DNA of 64,000 nt, from positions 3,410,001-3,474,000 of the forward strand of contig JAADJJ010000001.1 of assembly GCA_010092695.1 (NCBI GenBank). Direction: 5' to 3'. Position 1 is the first letter of the stretch. Every line of letters begins with the position of its first letter. A model generated the notes under the pieces. That model did not search any database and was not told the origin of the DNA. It worked only from the letters and a program-made list of their open reading frames with translations. The stretch is from Enterobacteriaceae bacterium 4M9. Its GTDB lineage: Bacteria; Pseudomonadota; Gammaproteobacteria; Enterobacterales; Enterobacteriaceae. Shown piece by piece: positions 1 through 9,425 of this stretch. A program made the position numbers and the translations under genes.

Positions 1-62
1 ACGGCAGTGGAGGAAGCCAGCGCGGCAACAGCGAGCCAGCGGCGCGCGGTAGAGTGTGTCAT
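1..62 (-). CDS. gsiB: GsiB glutathione-binding protein, N-terminal fragment
   Basis: Only the first 20 codons lie inside the window, running off the left edge. The reading begins MTHSTARRWLAVAALASST, a positively charged start followed by a hydrophobic stretch, as expected for the signal peptide of a periplasmic binding protein. A good ribosome binding site (CAGGAG) sits at 70-75. It follows gsiA by about 59 bp on the same strand, the position of gsiB, the glutathione-binding subunit of the Gsi importer. The identity is inferred from position; the fragment is too short to prove it. Confidence 0.7.
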   Translation of the reverse strand, partial: MTHSTARRWLAVAALASSTA

Positions 63-121
63 CGTTATTCTCCTGTAATTCCCTGTCTTGCCGGCAACCG
101 CCCGGCGTGAGTTACGTTGTG

Positions 122-1984
122 CTACATGCGATTCATATCCGGGCTATGCGCGACAAAGTGGCCAGGGCCGACGCGCTCAAGCGTGGCAACGGGCGGGTTA
201 TCTCCCAGCTGGCGCGTCACACCCGGCAATTCGTCAGACAGCAGCACGCCATGCGGACGACGATGGGTCGGATCAGCGACGGGCACCGCCGCCATCAGCC
301 TGCGGGTATAGGGATGCTGCGGGTTTTCAAACACCGCGCGCCTTGGGCCAATTTCGACTATCTGCCCCAGATACATCACCGCAACCCGGTGGCTGATGCG
401 CTCCACTACCGCCATGTCGTGTGAAATAAACAAAAACGCAATACCAAGCTCGCGCTGTAAATCCATCAGCAGGTTAATGATTTGTGCGCGTATAGACACA
501 TCCAGCGCCGAGACCGACTCGTCGGCAATCACCACTTTGGGATTAAGCGCCAGCGCGCGGGCAATACAGATGCGCTGACGCTGACCACCGGAAAACTCGT
601 GCGGATAGCGCAAGGCATGGGCCGCGCTTAACCCTACGCGCTCCAGCAGCCAGGCGGTGCGCGCCTGGGCGTCTTCGCGGGCAACGCCGTGCACCAGCAG
701 CGGCTCCATCACGGAATAGCCCACGGTCAACCGCGGGTCGAGCGACGCCCATGGGTCCTGAAAAATGACCTGAATATCGCGCCGTAACGCCTGCAAACGG
801 TGCGCGGAGAGTTTATCGATGCGCTGGCCGTTAAAGGTAATGCTCCCACCCTGGCTTTCTACCAGGCGCAGCAGCGCCCGCCCGGTGGTGGACTTGCCGC
901 AACCGGACTCACCCACCAGCCCCAGCGTCTCGCCCGGCCACAGGTCAAAACTGACTTTCTCCACCGCGTGCACCATACGGTTAACGCGGTTAAAAATACC
1001 GCCACGCAGCGCAAAGCGAGTGGTCAGATCGCGAACCTGTAAAATCGGCGTACTGCCTGGCACCACGGTGTCCTGCTCGGCTGGCATAGCCTCAGGCGAG
1101 GCGGCATCGGAGGTAGCCAGCGCAAAGCGGCGCGGTAAATCGCTGCCGTTCATCTCGCCAAGACGCGGCACGGCGGCCAGCAGCGCACGGGTGTAAGGAT
1201 GCTGTGGGGCGGTAAAAATCTGCTCCACCGACCCGCTTTCCACCGCCTCGCCCTGGTACATCACCAGCACGCGGTCGGCAATTTCGGCCACTACGCCCAT
1301 ATCGTGGGTAATGAAGATAACGCCCATCTCCATTTCACGCTGTAGCACGTCGATAAGCTGTAAGATTTGCGCCTGGATGGTGACATCCAGTGCGGTAGTG
1401 GGTTCATCGGCAATCAGCACCGCCGGGCGACAGGAGAGCGCCATCGCAATCATCACACGCTGGCGCATGCCGCCTGAAAGCTGATGCGGATAACGTCCCA
1501 GCACCAGCCGCGAGCCTGGAATACGTACCAGGTCCAGCATACGCTTTGCTTCAATACGCGCGTCACGGTGGCTGAGGCCCTGATGCAGGCGAATAGACTC
1601 GGCGATTTGCTCGCCTACGGTAAGCACCGGATTAAGCGAGGTCATCGGCTCCTGGAAGATCATCGCCACATCCGCACCGCGCACACCGCGCATTTCACGC
1701 CGGCTCAGTTCGCGCAAATCCACTACGTGGCGGTTACGCCGACGCAACAGCAGCGGACCGCTTTTGATCTCGGTGCCTTGCGCATCAAGCAAGCGCATCA
1801 ACGCCAGCGCGCTGACCGATTTACCAGAGCCAGACTCGCCAACGATAGCCAGCGTTTCACCGCGGGCAAGCGAGAACGACAGGCCGCGCACGGCCTGTGT
1901 TACCTGCTGTTGCTGGCGAAAGCTTACGTTCAGGTTGCTTATCGACAGCACATGGTCCTGCGCCAGTTCACCGCTGTGGGGCAC
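122..1984 (-). CDS. gsiA: GsiA, glutathione importer ATP-binding protein (two ABC domains)
   Basis: A 620-residue fused ATPase that energises glutathione import through the inner-membrane GsiCD channel with periplasmic GsiB. Two ABC domains are visible. The first has its Walker A GESGSGKS at about residues 49-56 and an LSGGMRQR signature. The second has GESGCGKST near residue 355 and FSGGQRQR. Each is followed by the HPYTR region typical of oligopeptide-type transporters. I chose the GTG at 1984 because AGGAGG lies a few bases upstream and the length then matches E. coli GsiA (623); a longer frame would run into iaaA. It starts 13 bp after iaaA, so the two are probably one operon leading into gsiB. 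Confidence 0.95.
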   Translation of the reverse strand: MPHSGELAQDHVLSISNLNVSFRQQQQVTQAVRGLSFSLARGETLAIVGESGSGKSVSALALMRLLDAQGTEIKSGPLLLRRRNRHVVDLRELSRREMRGVRGADVAMIFQEPMTSLNPVLTVGEQIAESIRLHQGLSHRDARIEAKRMLDLVRIPGSRLVLGRYPHQLSGGMRQRVMIAMALSCRPAVLIADEPTTALDVTIQAQILQLIDVLQREMEMGVIFITHDMGVVAEIADRVLVMYQGEAVESGSVEQIFTAPQHPYTRALLAAVPRLGEMNGSDLPRRFALATSDAASPEAMPAEQDTVVPGSTPILQVRDLTTRFALRGGIFNRVNRMVHAVEKVSFDLWPGETLGLVGESGCGKSTTGRALLRLVESQGGSITFNGQRIDKLSAHRLQALRRDIQVIFQDPWASLDPRLTVGYSVMEPLLVHGVAREDAQARTAWLLERVGLSAAHALRYPHEFSGGQRQRICIARALALNPKVVIADESVSALDVSIRAQIINLLMDLQRELGIAFLFISHDMAVVERISHRVAVMYLGQIVEIGPRRAVFENPQHPYTRRLMAAVPVADPTHRRPHGVLLSDELPGVTRQLGDNPPVATLERVGPGHFVAHSPDMNRM

Positions 1985-1997
1985 GCTGCCTCCTGAT

Positions 1998-2933
1998 TTA
2001 CTGGTAAATACCAACAGTTGGCGCATCGCCAACGTGAGCAAAGGCGCGATACATACCTTCGCTGTTAAAAGGCAGCGCGACATTGCCCTGGTTATCGACA
2101 GCAATCGCACCGCCGCTGCCGCCAAGGGTTGGAATTTTTTCCATGATGACGCGCTCGGTAGCCTGTTGCAGGCTCAGGCCACGGTATTCCATCAGCGCGG
2201 CGATATCGTAGGCCGCAAGCGTGCGCATAAAAAGCTCGCCGGTGCCGGTACATGAGATAGCCGCATTGGCATTGTTAGCGTAGCAGCCCGCGCCCACCAG
2301 CGGTGAATCGCCCACGCGTCCGGGCAGCTTGTTGGTCATTCCACCGGTCGAGGTTGCCGCCGCCAGGTTGCCGCTCAGATCAAGCGCCACCGCGCCAACG
2401 GTCCCAAACTTACGGTCCGGGTCGAGCGGCGCGCGGATATCATGGTCAAGCACGACATGGCCTTGCGCCAGCTGAAGCTGCGCCAGGCGCTCCGGCGTTG
2501 AAAACAGCGACGGCTCCACCCAGGGCATACCGTGCTGGGCCGCAAACTGCTCGGCACCCTCGCCCACCAACAGCACATGTGGGCTTTGCTCCATCACCAG
2601 CCTTGCTGCCAGCACAGGGTTGCGCAGACGACTGACACCCGCCACTGCCCCGGCATTAAGCGAAGCGCCTTCCATGATGCAGGCGTCCAGCTCATGCGTA
2701 CCGTCGCGGGTAAACACCGAACCAATTCCCGCATTAAAAAGCGGGCACTCTTCAAGCAGTCGCACGGCTTCGGTGACTGCATCCAGCGCGCTACCGCCGT
2801 CGGCCAGGATGTTCTGCCCGGCTTCGACAATCTCTGACAAAGTCTGGATATAGCGCTGTTCCTGCGCGGCACTCATGTGCTCACGCGAAATCGCGCCCGC
2901 ACCGCCGTGAATAGCAATTACTGCTGTTCCCAT
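1998..2933 (-). CDS. iaaA: Isoaspartyl peptidase / L-asparaginase (beta-aspartyl peptidase)
   Basis: A 311-residue Ntn-hydrolase proenzyme that removes isoaspartyl residues from dipeptides and has weak asparaginase activity. Family members cleave themselves just before a catalytic threonine; here this is Thr178 in [11 protein letters not shown], giving alpha and beta subunits. Other family blocks are present: the N-terminal [15 protein letters not shown], and the late TGTGE. It is the first gene of an iaaA-gsiA-gsiB run and is divergent from moeA. The pairing with glutathione import fits supply of amino acids from small peptides. No truncation is seen. Confidence 0.95.
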   Translation of the reverse strand: MGTAVIAIHGGAGAISREHMSAAQEQRYIQTLSEIVEAGQNILADGGSALDAVTEAVRLLEECPLFNAGIGSVFTRDGTHELDACIMEGASLNAGAVAGVSRLRNPVLAARLVMEQSPHVLLVGEGAEQFAAQHGMPWVEPSLFSTPERLAQLQLAQGHVVLDHDIRAPLDPDRKFGTVGAVALDLSGNLAAATSTGGMTNKLPGRVGDSPLVGAGCYANNANAAISCTGTGELFMRTLAAYDIAALMEYRGLSLQQATERVIMEKIPTLGGSGGAIAVDNQGNVALPFNSEGMYRAFAHVGDAPTVGIYQ

Positions 2934-3144
2934 AAGACATCACTCAGTTGCGTTTCCCCGGTGTTTTACCAGAGATATCATGCTTTTTACTGCTGACACA
3001 TTCGATTTGTGAATATAAGAAGATGTAAATTGGTTGTAAAGAATTAGCTGCTTCCCTCTCTCCCAAAAGCGGTCATTCTGCCGGGCGGCGCTTTCTGCCA
3101 TAATAACGGGCTATAACAGATTTCCCGTGCAGGAGTGTACTTCG
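2934..3144. promoter_or_regulatory. Divergent promoter region iaaA / moeA
   Basis: This 211-bp region separates two divergent operons and must hold both promoters. Toward moeA the AT-rich stretch CATAATAACGGGCTATAAC at 3100-3118 offers possible -10 hexamers, but no convincing -35 was found. No operator could be named. Confidence 0.4.
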
Positions 3145-4377
3145 ATGGATTTTACCGCTGGCCTGATCCCGCTGGATGCCGCCCTTGAGCAGATGCTCAC
3201 CCGCCTGACCCCCATCACCGAAAGCGAAACGCTCCCACTGCTCCAGGCGTTCGGGCGCGTTACCGCGAGCGCGATAACATCACCGCTCGACGTGCCCGGC
3301 TTTGATAACGCGGCAATGGACGGCTACGGCGTGCGGCTGGCAGATATAGCCAGCGGCACCCTCCTGCCCGTTGCGGGTAAAGCTTTTGCCGGACAGCCGT
3401 TTCAGGGCGACTGGCCTGCTGGCACCTGCGTGCGCATCATGACCGGCGCCCCCGTCCCTGCGGGCTGTGAAGCAGTGGTGATGCAGGAAGAAACCGAAGA
3501 GGCTGACGGCGGCATTCGCTTTAACGCACCGGTTAAAGCAGGCCAGAACATCCGTCGCAGCGGTGAAGATATTCGCCAGGGCGCAACGGTACTGGAAGCC
3601 GGAGCCCGACTGAGCGCCGCAGAGCTACCGCTGCTGGCCTCGCTCGGCATTGCACAAGTGCCTGTGGTGCGCCGCCTGCGCGTCGCGGTGTTCTCAACCG
3701 GTGATGAGCTACAGCTTCCAGGCCAGCCGCTGGCCGAAGGGCAAATTTACGATACCAACCGCCTGGCGGTACACCTGATGCTGGAACAACTCGGCTGTGA
3801 GGTGCTCAACCTGGGTATTGTGCGCGACGACCCGCAGGCGCTGCGCGACACCTTCCTGCGTGCCGATAGCGAAGCCGATGTGGTACTTAGCTCCGGCGGC
3901 GTTTCCGTTGGCGAAGCCGATTACACTAAACAGATCCTCGACGAGCTGGGCGAAATCGGTTTCTGGAAGCTTGCCATTAAACCTGGTAAGCCTTTCGCTT
4001 TTGGTCGCCTGCAACACAGCTGGTTCTGTGGCCTGCCGGGCAACCCGGTATCTGCTGCCGCGACCTTTTATCAGCTGGTACAGCCGCTGTTAGCCAAACT
4101 CAGCGGTCAGCGCAGCAGCCCATTGCCGCCAACGTTTAAGGTGCGCGCAGCACAAAAGCTTAAGAAGTCACCGGGTCGTCTCGACTTCCAGCGCGGCGTG
4201 CTGCGTAACGCACAGGACGGCCAGTTAGAAGTGGTCAGTACCGGGCACCAGGGTTCGCATATCTTCAGCTCATTTAGCCAGGGCAACTGCTTTATTGTGC
4301 TGGAGCGCGATCGCGGTAGCGTCGAGCCAGGCGAATGGGTCGAGGTGCAGCCGTTTAACCATCTGTTTGGGGGCTGA
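3145..4377 (+). CDS. moeA: MoeA, molybdopterin molybdenumtransferase
   Basis: A 410-residue cytoplasmic enzyme that inserts molybdate into adenylylated molybdopterin, the last step of molybdenum cofactor synthesis. The N-terminal part carries [15 protein letters not shown] and the MTGAPVPAG loop. The MoaB/MogA-like domain has the [14 protein letters not shown] signature near residue 250 and CGLPGNPVS near 300. The ATG at 3145 has AGGAG nine bases upstream and gives almost the E. coli length (411); an upstream in-frame ATG at 3127 is not preceded by a site. moeB follows after one base, so the two are cotranscribed. Confidence 0.97.
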   Translation: MDFTAGLIPLDAALEQMLTRLTPITESETLPLLQAFGRVTASAITSPLDVPGFDNAAMDGYGVRLADIASGTLLPVAGKAFAGQPFQGDWPAGTCVRIMTGAPVPAGCEAVVMQEETEEADGGIRFNAPVKAGQNIRRSGEDIRQGATVLEAGARLSAAELPLLASLGIAQVPVVRRLRVAVFSTGDELQLPGQPLAEGQIYDTNRLAVHLMLEQLGCEVLNLGIVRDDPQALRDTFLRADSEADVVLSSGGVSVGEADYTKQILDELGEIGFWKLAIKPGKPFAFGRLQHSWFCGLPGNPVSAAATFYQLVQPLLAKLSGQRSSPLPPTFKVRAAQKLKKSPGRLDFQRGVLRNAQDGQLEVVSTGHQGSHIFSSFSQGNCFIVLERDRGSVEPGEWVEVQPFNHLFGG

Positions 4378-4378
4378 T

Positions 4379-5140
4379 ATGACGGTGGAGCTAAGCGATG
4401 AGGAGATGCTGCGCTATAACCGCCAGATAATCCTGCGCGATTTCGACTTCGACGGCCAGGAGCGGCTCAAAGGCTCAACGGTGCTGGTAGTCGGCCTTGG
4501 TGGACTGGGCTGCGCCGCGGCGCAATATCTGGCTGCCGCAGGCGTGGGAGCGATGACGCTGCTGGATTTCGATACCGTGGCGCTCTCTAACCTGCAACGC
4601 CAGACGCTGCATCATGATGCCGATATTGGCCGCCTGAAGGTCGAGTCCGCGCGAGACGCGCTCACCGCCATTAATCCGCATGTGCGGCTCGACACGCTGG
4701 GCCGCCTGCTGGAGGAAAGCGAACTTGCCACAACCGTAGCGCGCCACGATTTGGTGCTCGATTGCACCGATAACGTGGAGATTCGCAATCAGCTTAATCG
4801 CGCCTGCTTCGCCGCTAAAATCCCGCTGGTTTCGGGTGCGGCAATTCGTATGGAAGGCCAGGTGTCGGTATTTACTTACCAGCCAGAGGAGCCCTGCTAC
4901 CGCTGCCTGAGCCGACTTTTTGGCGACAATGCATTGACCTGCGTGGAAGCTGGCGTGATGTCACCGCTGGTGGGGGCGATTGGCTCTATGCAGGCACTGG
5001 AAGCCATTAAGGTGCTGGCCGGTTACGGCACGCCGATTACCGGCAGGATTCTGATGATGGATGCCATGCGCGGGCAGTTTCGGGAGATGAAGCTTGCACG
5101 CAATCCGCACTGTGAGGTGTGTGGGGATGGTGGAGAGTGA
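4379..5140 (+). CDS. moeB: MoeB, molybdopterin-synthase adenylyltransferase
   Basis: A 253-residue E1-like enzyme that adenylates the C-terminal Gly-Gly of MoaD so that the carrier can receive sulfur. The nucleotide-binding VVGLGGLG lies near residues 37-44, DCTDN near 127-131, and two zinc-binding pairs are CYRC and CEVC. The start is one base after the moeA stop. The last residues (DGGE) and the stop codon lie in the first copy of a 45-bp direct repeat, making the C-terminus a few residues longer than the 249-residue E. coli protein. The catalytic part looks intact. Confidence 0.96.
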   Translation: MTVELSDEEMLRYNRQIILRDFDFDGQERLKGSTVLVVGLGGLGCAAAQYLAAAGVGAMTLLDFDTVALSNLQRQTLHHDADIGRLKVESARDALTAINPHVRLDTLGRLLEESELATTVARHDLVLDCTDNVEIRNQLNRACFAAKIPLVSGAAIRMEGQVSVFTYQPEEPCYRCLSRLFGDNALTCVEAGVMSPLVGAIGSMQALEAIKVLAGYGTPITGRILMMDAMRGQFREMKLARNPHCEVCGDGGE

Positions 5141-5212
5141 GTTTTCGGGAGTCCTGTAAATTCTGTGGGGGATGGTGGAGAGTGAGTTTTCGGGAGTCCT
5201 GTAAATTCTGTG
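5123..5212. repeat. Two tandem copies of a 45-bp direct repeat over the end of moeB
   Basis: Copy one is 5123-5167 and copy two 5168-5212, with no mismatch seen. The unit begins GGGGATGGTGGAGAGTGAG and ends GTAAATTCTGTG. Copy one encodes the last codons and stop of moeB; copy two is non-coding. This is a recent duplication, by slippage or as the remnant of a mobile-element end. No transposase is nearby. Confidence 0.9.
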
Positions 5213-5220
5213 GGTGATGA

Positions 5221-5630
5221 GTGAAGTGGATGTTCCGCTCACGTAAAGCCTGGAGATTAATGGAGCTTTATCTGCGGTGAACGGGTTAAGGAGCGCTCCC
5301 GTGCGTTCCTTAACAATCCTCGCGGCCCCGCAAAGAAATCGCCGCCCTCCGGGCGGTTCGCGCAGCTTACCCCGGCTGGCTTATCGGGGGCGGCGCGAGG
5401 TAACGTCCCTGTAAATCGCGCCTCGGGCCGCATCCATGCGGTCCGCCCCGGCCAGCCGTGAACGCTTTGCCGATTTCAGCGCAGTACAACACCCCACACT
5501 GCAAGCCCTTGCTTTTCAATTGCGCTAAAGGTCCCTGTCTGCACGCAAAAAACCGGTATTCCGGCCTGCGACTCGTCGATTTCAGCGCGGCACAACATCC
5601 CATACAGCATGCCTCTGCACTCCCGCTACA
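5221..5630. repeat. Intergenic repeat element, copy A
   Basis: A structured non-coding stretch between convergent moeB and ybiT, resembling 32625-33005. It has a left hairpin arm (5232-5282, 40 of 51 bases equal to 32641-32691) and a block at 5322-5357 (32 of 36 bases equal to 32729-32764) ending in a small GC hairpin. The right module begins CGATTTCAGCG and occurs twice here, at 5471 and 5577. GAAATCG in the left block can pair with CGATTTC in the right module. The central parts of copies A and B do not match. No protein-coding capacity is evident. Confidence 0.7.
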
Positions 5631-5652
5631 ATGAGGGTCTCTGTGAGTAAAT

Positions 5653-5679
5653 AAAAAAGAGGCCCGATATTCGGGCCTC
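5653..5679 (-). terminator. Rho-independent terminator of ybiT
   Basis: On the minus strand a GAGGCCCGA / TCGGGCCTC stem is followed by a run of U, 35 bp past the ybiT stop. Confidence 0.85.
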
Positions 5680-5713
5680 CTGGGAAGGTTGGTGCGGCTG
5701 AAAGCCGGACAGC

Positions 5714-7306
5714 TTATTCGATACCTTTGCTGCGCAGGTAATCTTCGTAGCCGCCACCAAAGTCCACCACGCGGCTCGGCGTGATTTCAATGACGCGGGT
5801 CGCCAGCGAGCTCACAAACTCACGGTCATGTGAGACAAAAATCAGCGTGCCCTGATACATCTCCAGCGCCATGTTCAGCGACTCAATAGATTCCATATCC
5901 AGGTGGTTGGTCGGCTCATCCATAATCAGCACATTCGGACGCTCCATCATCAGCTTGCCAAACAGCATGCGACCCTTTTCACCACCAGACAGCACTTTCG
6001 CGGGTTTCTTGATATCGTCCTGGCTAAACAGCAAACGACCCAGAATACTGCGTACCGCCTGTTCGTCATCGCCTTCCTGCTTCCACTGGCTCATCCAGTC
6101 GAACACCGTCAGGTCGTTTTCAAAATCCGCGGCGTGATCCTGTGCGTAATAGCCAATACGCGCGTTTTCGGACCATTTCACCGTGCCATTGTCCGGCGTC
6201 AGTTCACCCACCAGCGTTTTAAGGAAGGTCGATTTACCCACGCCGTTGGTCCCCAGCACCGCCAGCTTCTCGCCCACTTCCAGCAGCATACCGAAGTTTT
6301 TAAACAGCGGACCGTCGTCAAAACCTTTGGTGAGCGCTTCAACTTCGAGTGCATTACGGAACAGCTTTTTGTCCTGTTCGAAGCGGATGAACGGGTTCTG
6401 GCGGCTGGAGGCCTTCACTTCGTCGAGCTTGATTTTATCAATCTGGCGCGCGCGTGAGGTTGCCTGGCGTGATTTAGACGCGTTAGCGCTAAAGCGGCTA
6501 ACAAAAGACTGCAACTCGGCAATCTGCGCCTTTTTCTTGGCGTTATCGGCCAGCAGACGCTCGCGCGCCTGCGTTGCGGCAGTCATGTATTCGTCGTAGT
6601 TACCCGGATAGACGCGCAGCTCGCCATAATCCAGATCCGCCATGTGCGTACACACCATGTTCAGGAAGTGACGGTCATGGGAGATGATTATCATGGTGCT
6701 GTTACGCTCGTTCAGCACCTGCTCCAGCCAGCGGATGGTGTCAATATCCAGGTTGTTGGTCGGTTCGTCGAGCAGCAGAATATCCGGGTTTGAGAACAGC
6801 GCCTGGGCCAGCAGCACACGCAGCTTCCAGCCGGGTGCAACTTCGCTCATCGGGCCGTAGTGCTGCTCCAGCGGAATGCCCACGCCCAGCAGCAGTTCAC
6901 CGGCGCGGGATTCGGCAGAATAGCCGTCCATCTCACCGTATTTCACTTCCAGATCGGCAACCTTATAGCCGTCTTCCTCGCTCATCTCCGCTAACGCGTA
7001 GATGCGGTCACGCTCTTGCTTGACCTCCCACAGCTCGGCGTGGCCCATGATGACAGTGTCCAGCACGGAATACTGCTCAAAGGCGAACTGATCCTGGCGC
7101 AGCTTACCGATGCGTTCGTTCGGATCAAGCGACACGTTACCGAGCGTCGGCTCCAGGTCGCCGCCCAGAATTTTCATAAAGGTGGATTTGCCGCTGCCGT
7201 TGGCGCCAATCAGGCCATAGCGATTACCGCCGCCAAACTTCACGGAGATGTTTTCAAACAGCGGCTTACTGCCGAACTGCATGGTTACGTTACTGGATAC
7301 TAACAA
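5714..7306 (-). CDS. ybiT: YbiT, ABC-F family ATPase
   Basis: A 530-residue soluble protein with two ABC domains and no membrane segments, a member of the ABC-F group that acts on ribosomes. Domain one has GANGSGKS near residues 34-41 and [10 protein letters not shown]; domain two has [16 protein letters not shown] and [10 protein letters not shown] charged linker (about 240-310) rich in Lys and Gln joins them. The signature of domain one is degenerate ([10 protein letters not shown] in place of LSGG), as in E. coli YbiT, so this is a family trait. Translation starts at TTG, as the matching N-terminus [12 protein letters not shown] implies. The gene is divergent from ldtB. Confidence 0.95.
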   Translation of the reverse strand: MLVSSNVTMQFGSKPLFENISVKFGGGNRYGLIGANGSGKSTFMKILGGDLEPTLGNVSLDPNERIGKLRQDQFAFEQYSVLDTVIMGHAELWEVKQERDRIYALAEMSEEDGYKVADLEVKYGEMDGYSAESRAGELLLGVGIPLEQHYGPMSEVAPGWKLRVLLAQALFSNPDILLLDEPTNNLDIDTIRWLEQVLNERNSTMIIISHDRHFLNMVCTHMADLDYGELRVYPGNYDEYMTAATQARERLLADNAKKKAQIAELQSFVSRFSANASKSRQATSRARQIDKIKLDEVKASSRQNPFIRFEQDKKLFRNALEVEALTKGFDDGPLFKNFGMLLEVGEKLAVLGTNGVGKSTFLKTLVGELTPDNGTVKWSENARIGYYAQDHAADFENDLTVFDWMSQWKQEGDDEQAVRSILGRLLFSQDDIKKPAKVLSGGEKGRMLFGKLMMERPNVLIMDEPTNHLDMESIESLNMALEMYQGTLIFVSHDREFVSSLATRVIEITPSRVVDFGGGYEDYLRSKGIE

Positions 7307-7433
7307 GGCTCTGCCCCGAATCTAGAGTGTGATAAACGTCTAATTATGCCATAAGTGCGCCCTGAGGTCGCCTGGGTAAAATAACGTCTAAAATAAACAC
7401 ATATGAAAAAGTCAGATTTCATACACATCTGAA

Positions 7434-7462
7434 TTCACTGTTGCCCTGAATGCACATATAAT
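7434..7462 (+). promoter_or_regulatory. Probable sigma-70 promoter of ldtB
   Basis: A perfect TATAAT at 7457-7462 lies 17 bp after a weak TTCACT (-35), about 80 bp before ldtB. The weak -35 lowers certainty. Confidence 0.5.
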
Positions 7463-7542
7463 GCGCACCCGGCACTGGCACCGGTTATCAAACCACACGG
7501 CCTGAATGGCATATAACATTTACGCGACATAACGACATAACT

Positions 7543-8457
7543 ATGAAATTACGTACGCTTTTACTGGCAGCTTTTACCGTCATCGGTTTTTGTAAAACCG
7601 CGTCTGCTGTGACCTATCCGCTACCCACAGACGGTAGCCGTCTGGTCGGGCAGAATCAGGTTATTACCGTCCCTGCGGACAGTAAGCAGCCTCTGGAATA
7701 TTTTGCAGCGCAATACCAGATGGGTCTTTCCAACATGCTGGAGGCAAACCCGGGCGTTGACCCGTACCTGCCAAAAGCCGGCACCATCCTCAATATCCCT
7801 CAACAGCTGATCCTGCCGGATACGGTGCATGAAGGGATTGTCATTAACAGCGCCGAAATGCGTTTGTACTACTACCCGAAAGGCACCAACACCGTTATCG
7901 TGCTGCCTATCGGTATTGGTGAGCTGGGCCGCGATACGCCAATTAGCTGGACCACTAAAGTGGAACGCAAACGTGCCAACCCAACCTGGACACCAACGGC
8001 AAAAATGCATGCGGAATATGCTGCACGCGGCGAGCCGCTGCCTGCTGTTGTGCCTGCCGGCCCGGATAACCCGATGGGTCTTTACGCACTCTATATTGGC
8101 CGTCTGTACGCAATTCACGGGACTAACGCCAACTTCGGTATCGGCCTGCGCGTGAGCCACGGCTGCGTGCGTCTGCGTAACGAAGACATTAAGTTCCTGT
8201 TTGAACAGGTGCCGGTCGGTACTCGCGTGCAGTTCATCGATGAGCCGGTCAAAGCGACCACTGAGCCGGATGGCAGCCGTTATATTGAGGTACATAACCC
8301 GCTCTCAACCACTGAAGCGCAGATTAACGGTCATGAAATCGTGCCCATTACGCTGACCAAAGGTGTTAAAGCGGTAACGACCCAGACGGACGTCGATCAG
8401 AATGTGCTGGAGCAGTCGATCGAAAGCCGCTCCGGGATGCCGGTACGTCTGAACTAA
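7543..8457 (+). CDS. ldtB: L,D-transpeptidase LdtB (YbiS), links Braun lipoprotein to peptidoglycan
   Basis: A 304-residue periplasmic enzyme that attaches the major lipoprotein to meso-diaminopimelate of the cell wall. A signal peptide (residues 1-22, ending TASA) precedes a LysM-like segment (about 40-90). The YkuD catalytic domain contains [20 protein letters not shown]; the nucleophile is Cys208 in SHGCVR. It aligns closely over its whole length with E. coli YbiS rather than with the paralogues ErfK, YcfS or YnhG. A bidirectional terminator shared with mntR follows the stop. Confidence 0.95.
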   Translation: MKLRTLLLAAFTVIGFCKTASAVTYPLPTDGSRLVGQNQVITVPADSKQPLEYFAAQYQMGLSNMLEANPGVDPYLPKAGTILNIPQQLILPDTVHEGIVINSAEMRLYYYPKGTNTVIVLPIGIGELGRDTPISWTTKVERKRANPTWTPTAKMHAEYAARGEPLPAVVPAGPDNPMGLYALYIGRLYAIHGTNANFGIGLRVSHGCVRLRNEDIKFLFEQVPVGTRVQFIDEPVKATTEPDGSRYIEVHNPLSTTEAQINGHEIVPITLTKGVKAVTTQTDVDQNVLEQSIESRSGMPVRLN

Positions 8458-8471
8458 GTGGCATGATTAAT

Positions 8472-8500
8472 AAAAAAGCCCGCTGCAAGCGGGCTTTTTT
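8472..8500. terminator. Bidirectional terminator between ldtB and mntR
   Basis: The stem AAGCCCGC / GCGGGCTT is flanked by A-run and T-run, so it works for both convergent genes. Confidence 0.9.
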
Positions 8501-8533
8501 ACGTCTGAATATCAGCGTTGAGAAGCGTGGGAT

Positions 8534-8995
8534 TTACCCGCGCGCTTCGCAGAATTTGCGAAATGCCTCCAGCGTTTCAGCACTGACGTGATGCTCCATG
8601 CCTTCGGCGTCACGTCTGGCAATATCAGGGCTTATCCCCAGCGCCAGCAGGAAGTGCTCTACGATTTCATGGCGCTCACGGCTCTCGCGTGCCAGCTTCT
8701 CGCCTTCAGGCGTCAGAAACACGCCGCGCCAGGGGATTTGCTCTATTAGCCCAACACTTGCCAGCCGCTTGAGCATTTTCGCCACCGTCGGCTGCGAAAC
8801 CCCCAGCCGTGCCGCCATATCCACCTGGCGAGCCTCACCAACGTCACGAATTAAGTCGTCAATTAATTCCACATAGTCATCAATCAACTCACGGCGGTGG
8901 GCCTCACGCACCTGACGGAAACCTTCAACGTGCTCTTCCACGTTCAACAGTTTCGTCTTTTTTGGACTGCCTGGCTTACCTGCGTGAGGACTCAT
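8534..8995 (-). CDS. mntR: MntR, manganese-responsive transcription regulator
   Basis: A 153-residue DtxR-family repressor that senses Mn(II) and controls mntH, mntS and mntP in enterobacteria. The winged-helix part contains [27 protein letters not shown] (about residues 55-80). The metal-binding and dimer region contains [16 protein letters not shown] and GMEHHVS with the expected Glu and His ligands. The N-terminus ([13 protein letters not shown]) is variable, as in homologues. It is divergent from mntS, and two MntR-like boxes lie between them, so autoregulation is possible. Confidence 0.95.
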   Translation of the reverse strand: MSPHAGKPGSPKKTKLLNVEEHVEGFRQVREAHRRELIDDYVELIDDLIRDVGEARQVDMAARLGVSQPTVAKMLKRLASVGLIEQIPWRGVFLTPEGEKLARESRERHEIVEHFLLALGISPDIARRDAEGMEHHVSAETLEAFRKFCEARG

Positions 8996-9087
8996 TCACT
9001 TCTCCTGGAACCGTTAGGTTTGAAAAAAACAGCTCTATTGTAAACCATGCCTGTCCGGGCACAAAAAATAAACGTAAAAGCCTGCGG

Positions 9088-9123
9088 TATAGCACTAGCC
9101 ATATAATATAGCCTGTGCTATAT
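9088..9123. promoter_or_regulatory. Two MntR boxes overlapping a -10 element upstream of mntS
   Basis: Box one (9088-9103) reads TATAGC-N4-GCCATA. Box two (9106-9123) reads ATATAGC-N4-GCTATAT, close to the palindromic MntR operator of E. coli mntH and mntS. A TATAAT at 9102-9107 lies between and partly under them, so bound Mn-MntR would block RNA polymerase. The E. coli mntS promoter is likewise MntR-repressed. Confidence 0.8.
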
Positions 9124-9186
9124 CTGTATGTGATGTAGTCAGTCGGTGAAAGGATTTGCCGATGAATCGGGTATGAGGAGGTCACA

Positions 9187-9312
9187 ATGAATGAAGTGAA
9201 GAGGTGCTTGCGCGTGTTTACACAATCTCCCCTGAAGGTACGCCTGCAGCTGTTAAATATGCTGTGCGGCCTGATGAACACAAAAACCAATAACAATAAC
9301 ACTGTGCGATAA
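9187..9312 (+). CDS. mntS: MntS, small manganese-homeostasis protein
   Basis: A 41-residue protein, preceded by AGGAGG. It begins MNEVKRCLRVFTQSPLKVRL, clearly the E. coli MntS sequence (MNEFKRCMRVFSHSPFKVRL), which is 42 residues long. In E. coli it is made when manganese is scarce and raises the usable intracellular Mn pool, in part by inhibiting the exporter MntP. The C-terminus (NTKTNNNNTVR) is unlike E. coli and Asn-rich, so the conserved N-terminal 30 residues are probably the functional part. Two MntR boxes precede it. Confidence 0.92.
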   Translation: MNEVKRCLRVFTQSPLKVRLQLLNMLCGLMNTKTNNNNTVR

Positions 9313-9377
9313 ACGCTTTGTGCCTTTTACCGGCACGCTTTTCACGTTGGCTTCTTTCAGTTAGCCCAAAACAGAAC

Positions 9378-9407
9378 AAAAAAAATCCGCCCGAAGGCGG
9401 ATTTTTT
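9378..9407. terminator. Bidirectional terminator between mntS and ompX
   Basis: The stem AATCCGCC / GGCGGATT is flanked by A8 and T6 and serves both convergent genes. Confidence 0.9.
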
Positions 9408-9425
9408 CATTCTCCGTAAGGAGAA

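Noticed and set aside
4961..5242. A minus-strand frame with a peptide repeated twice near its start
   Set aside because: It lies antisense to moeB, and the repeat is the 45-bp DNA duplication.
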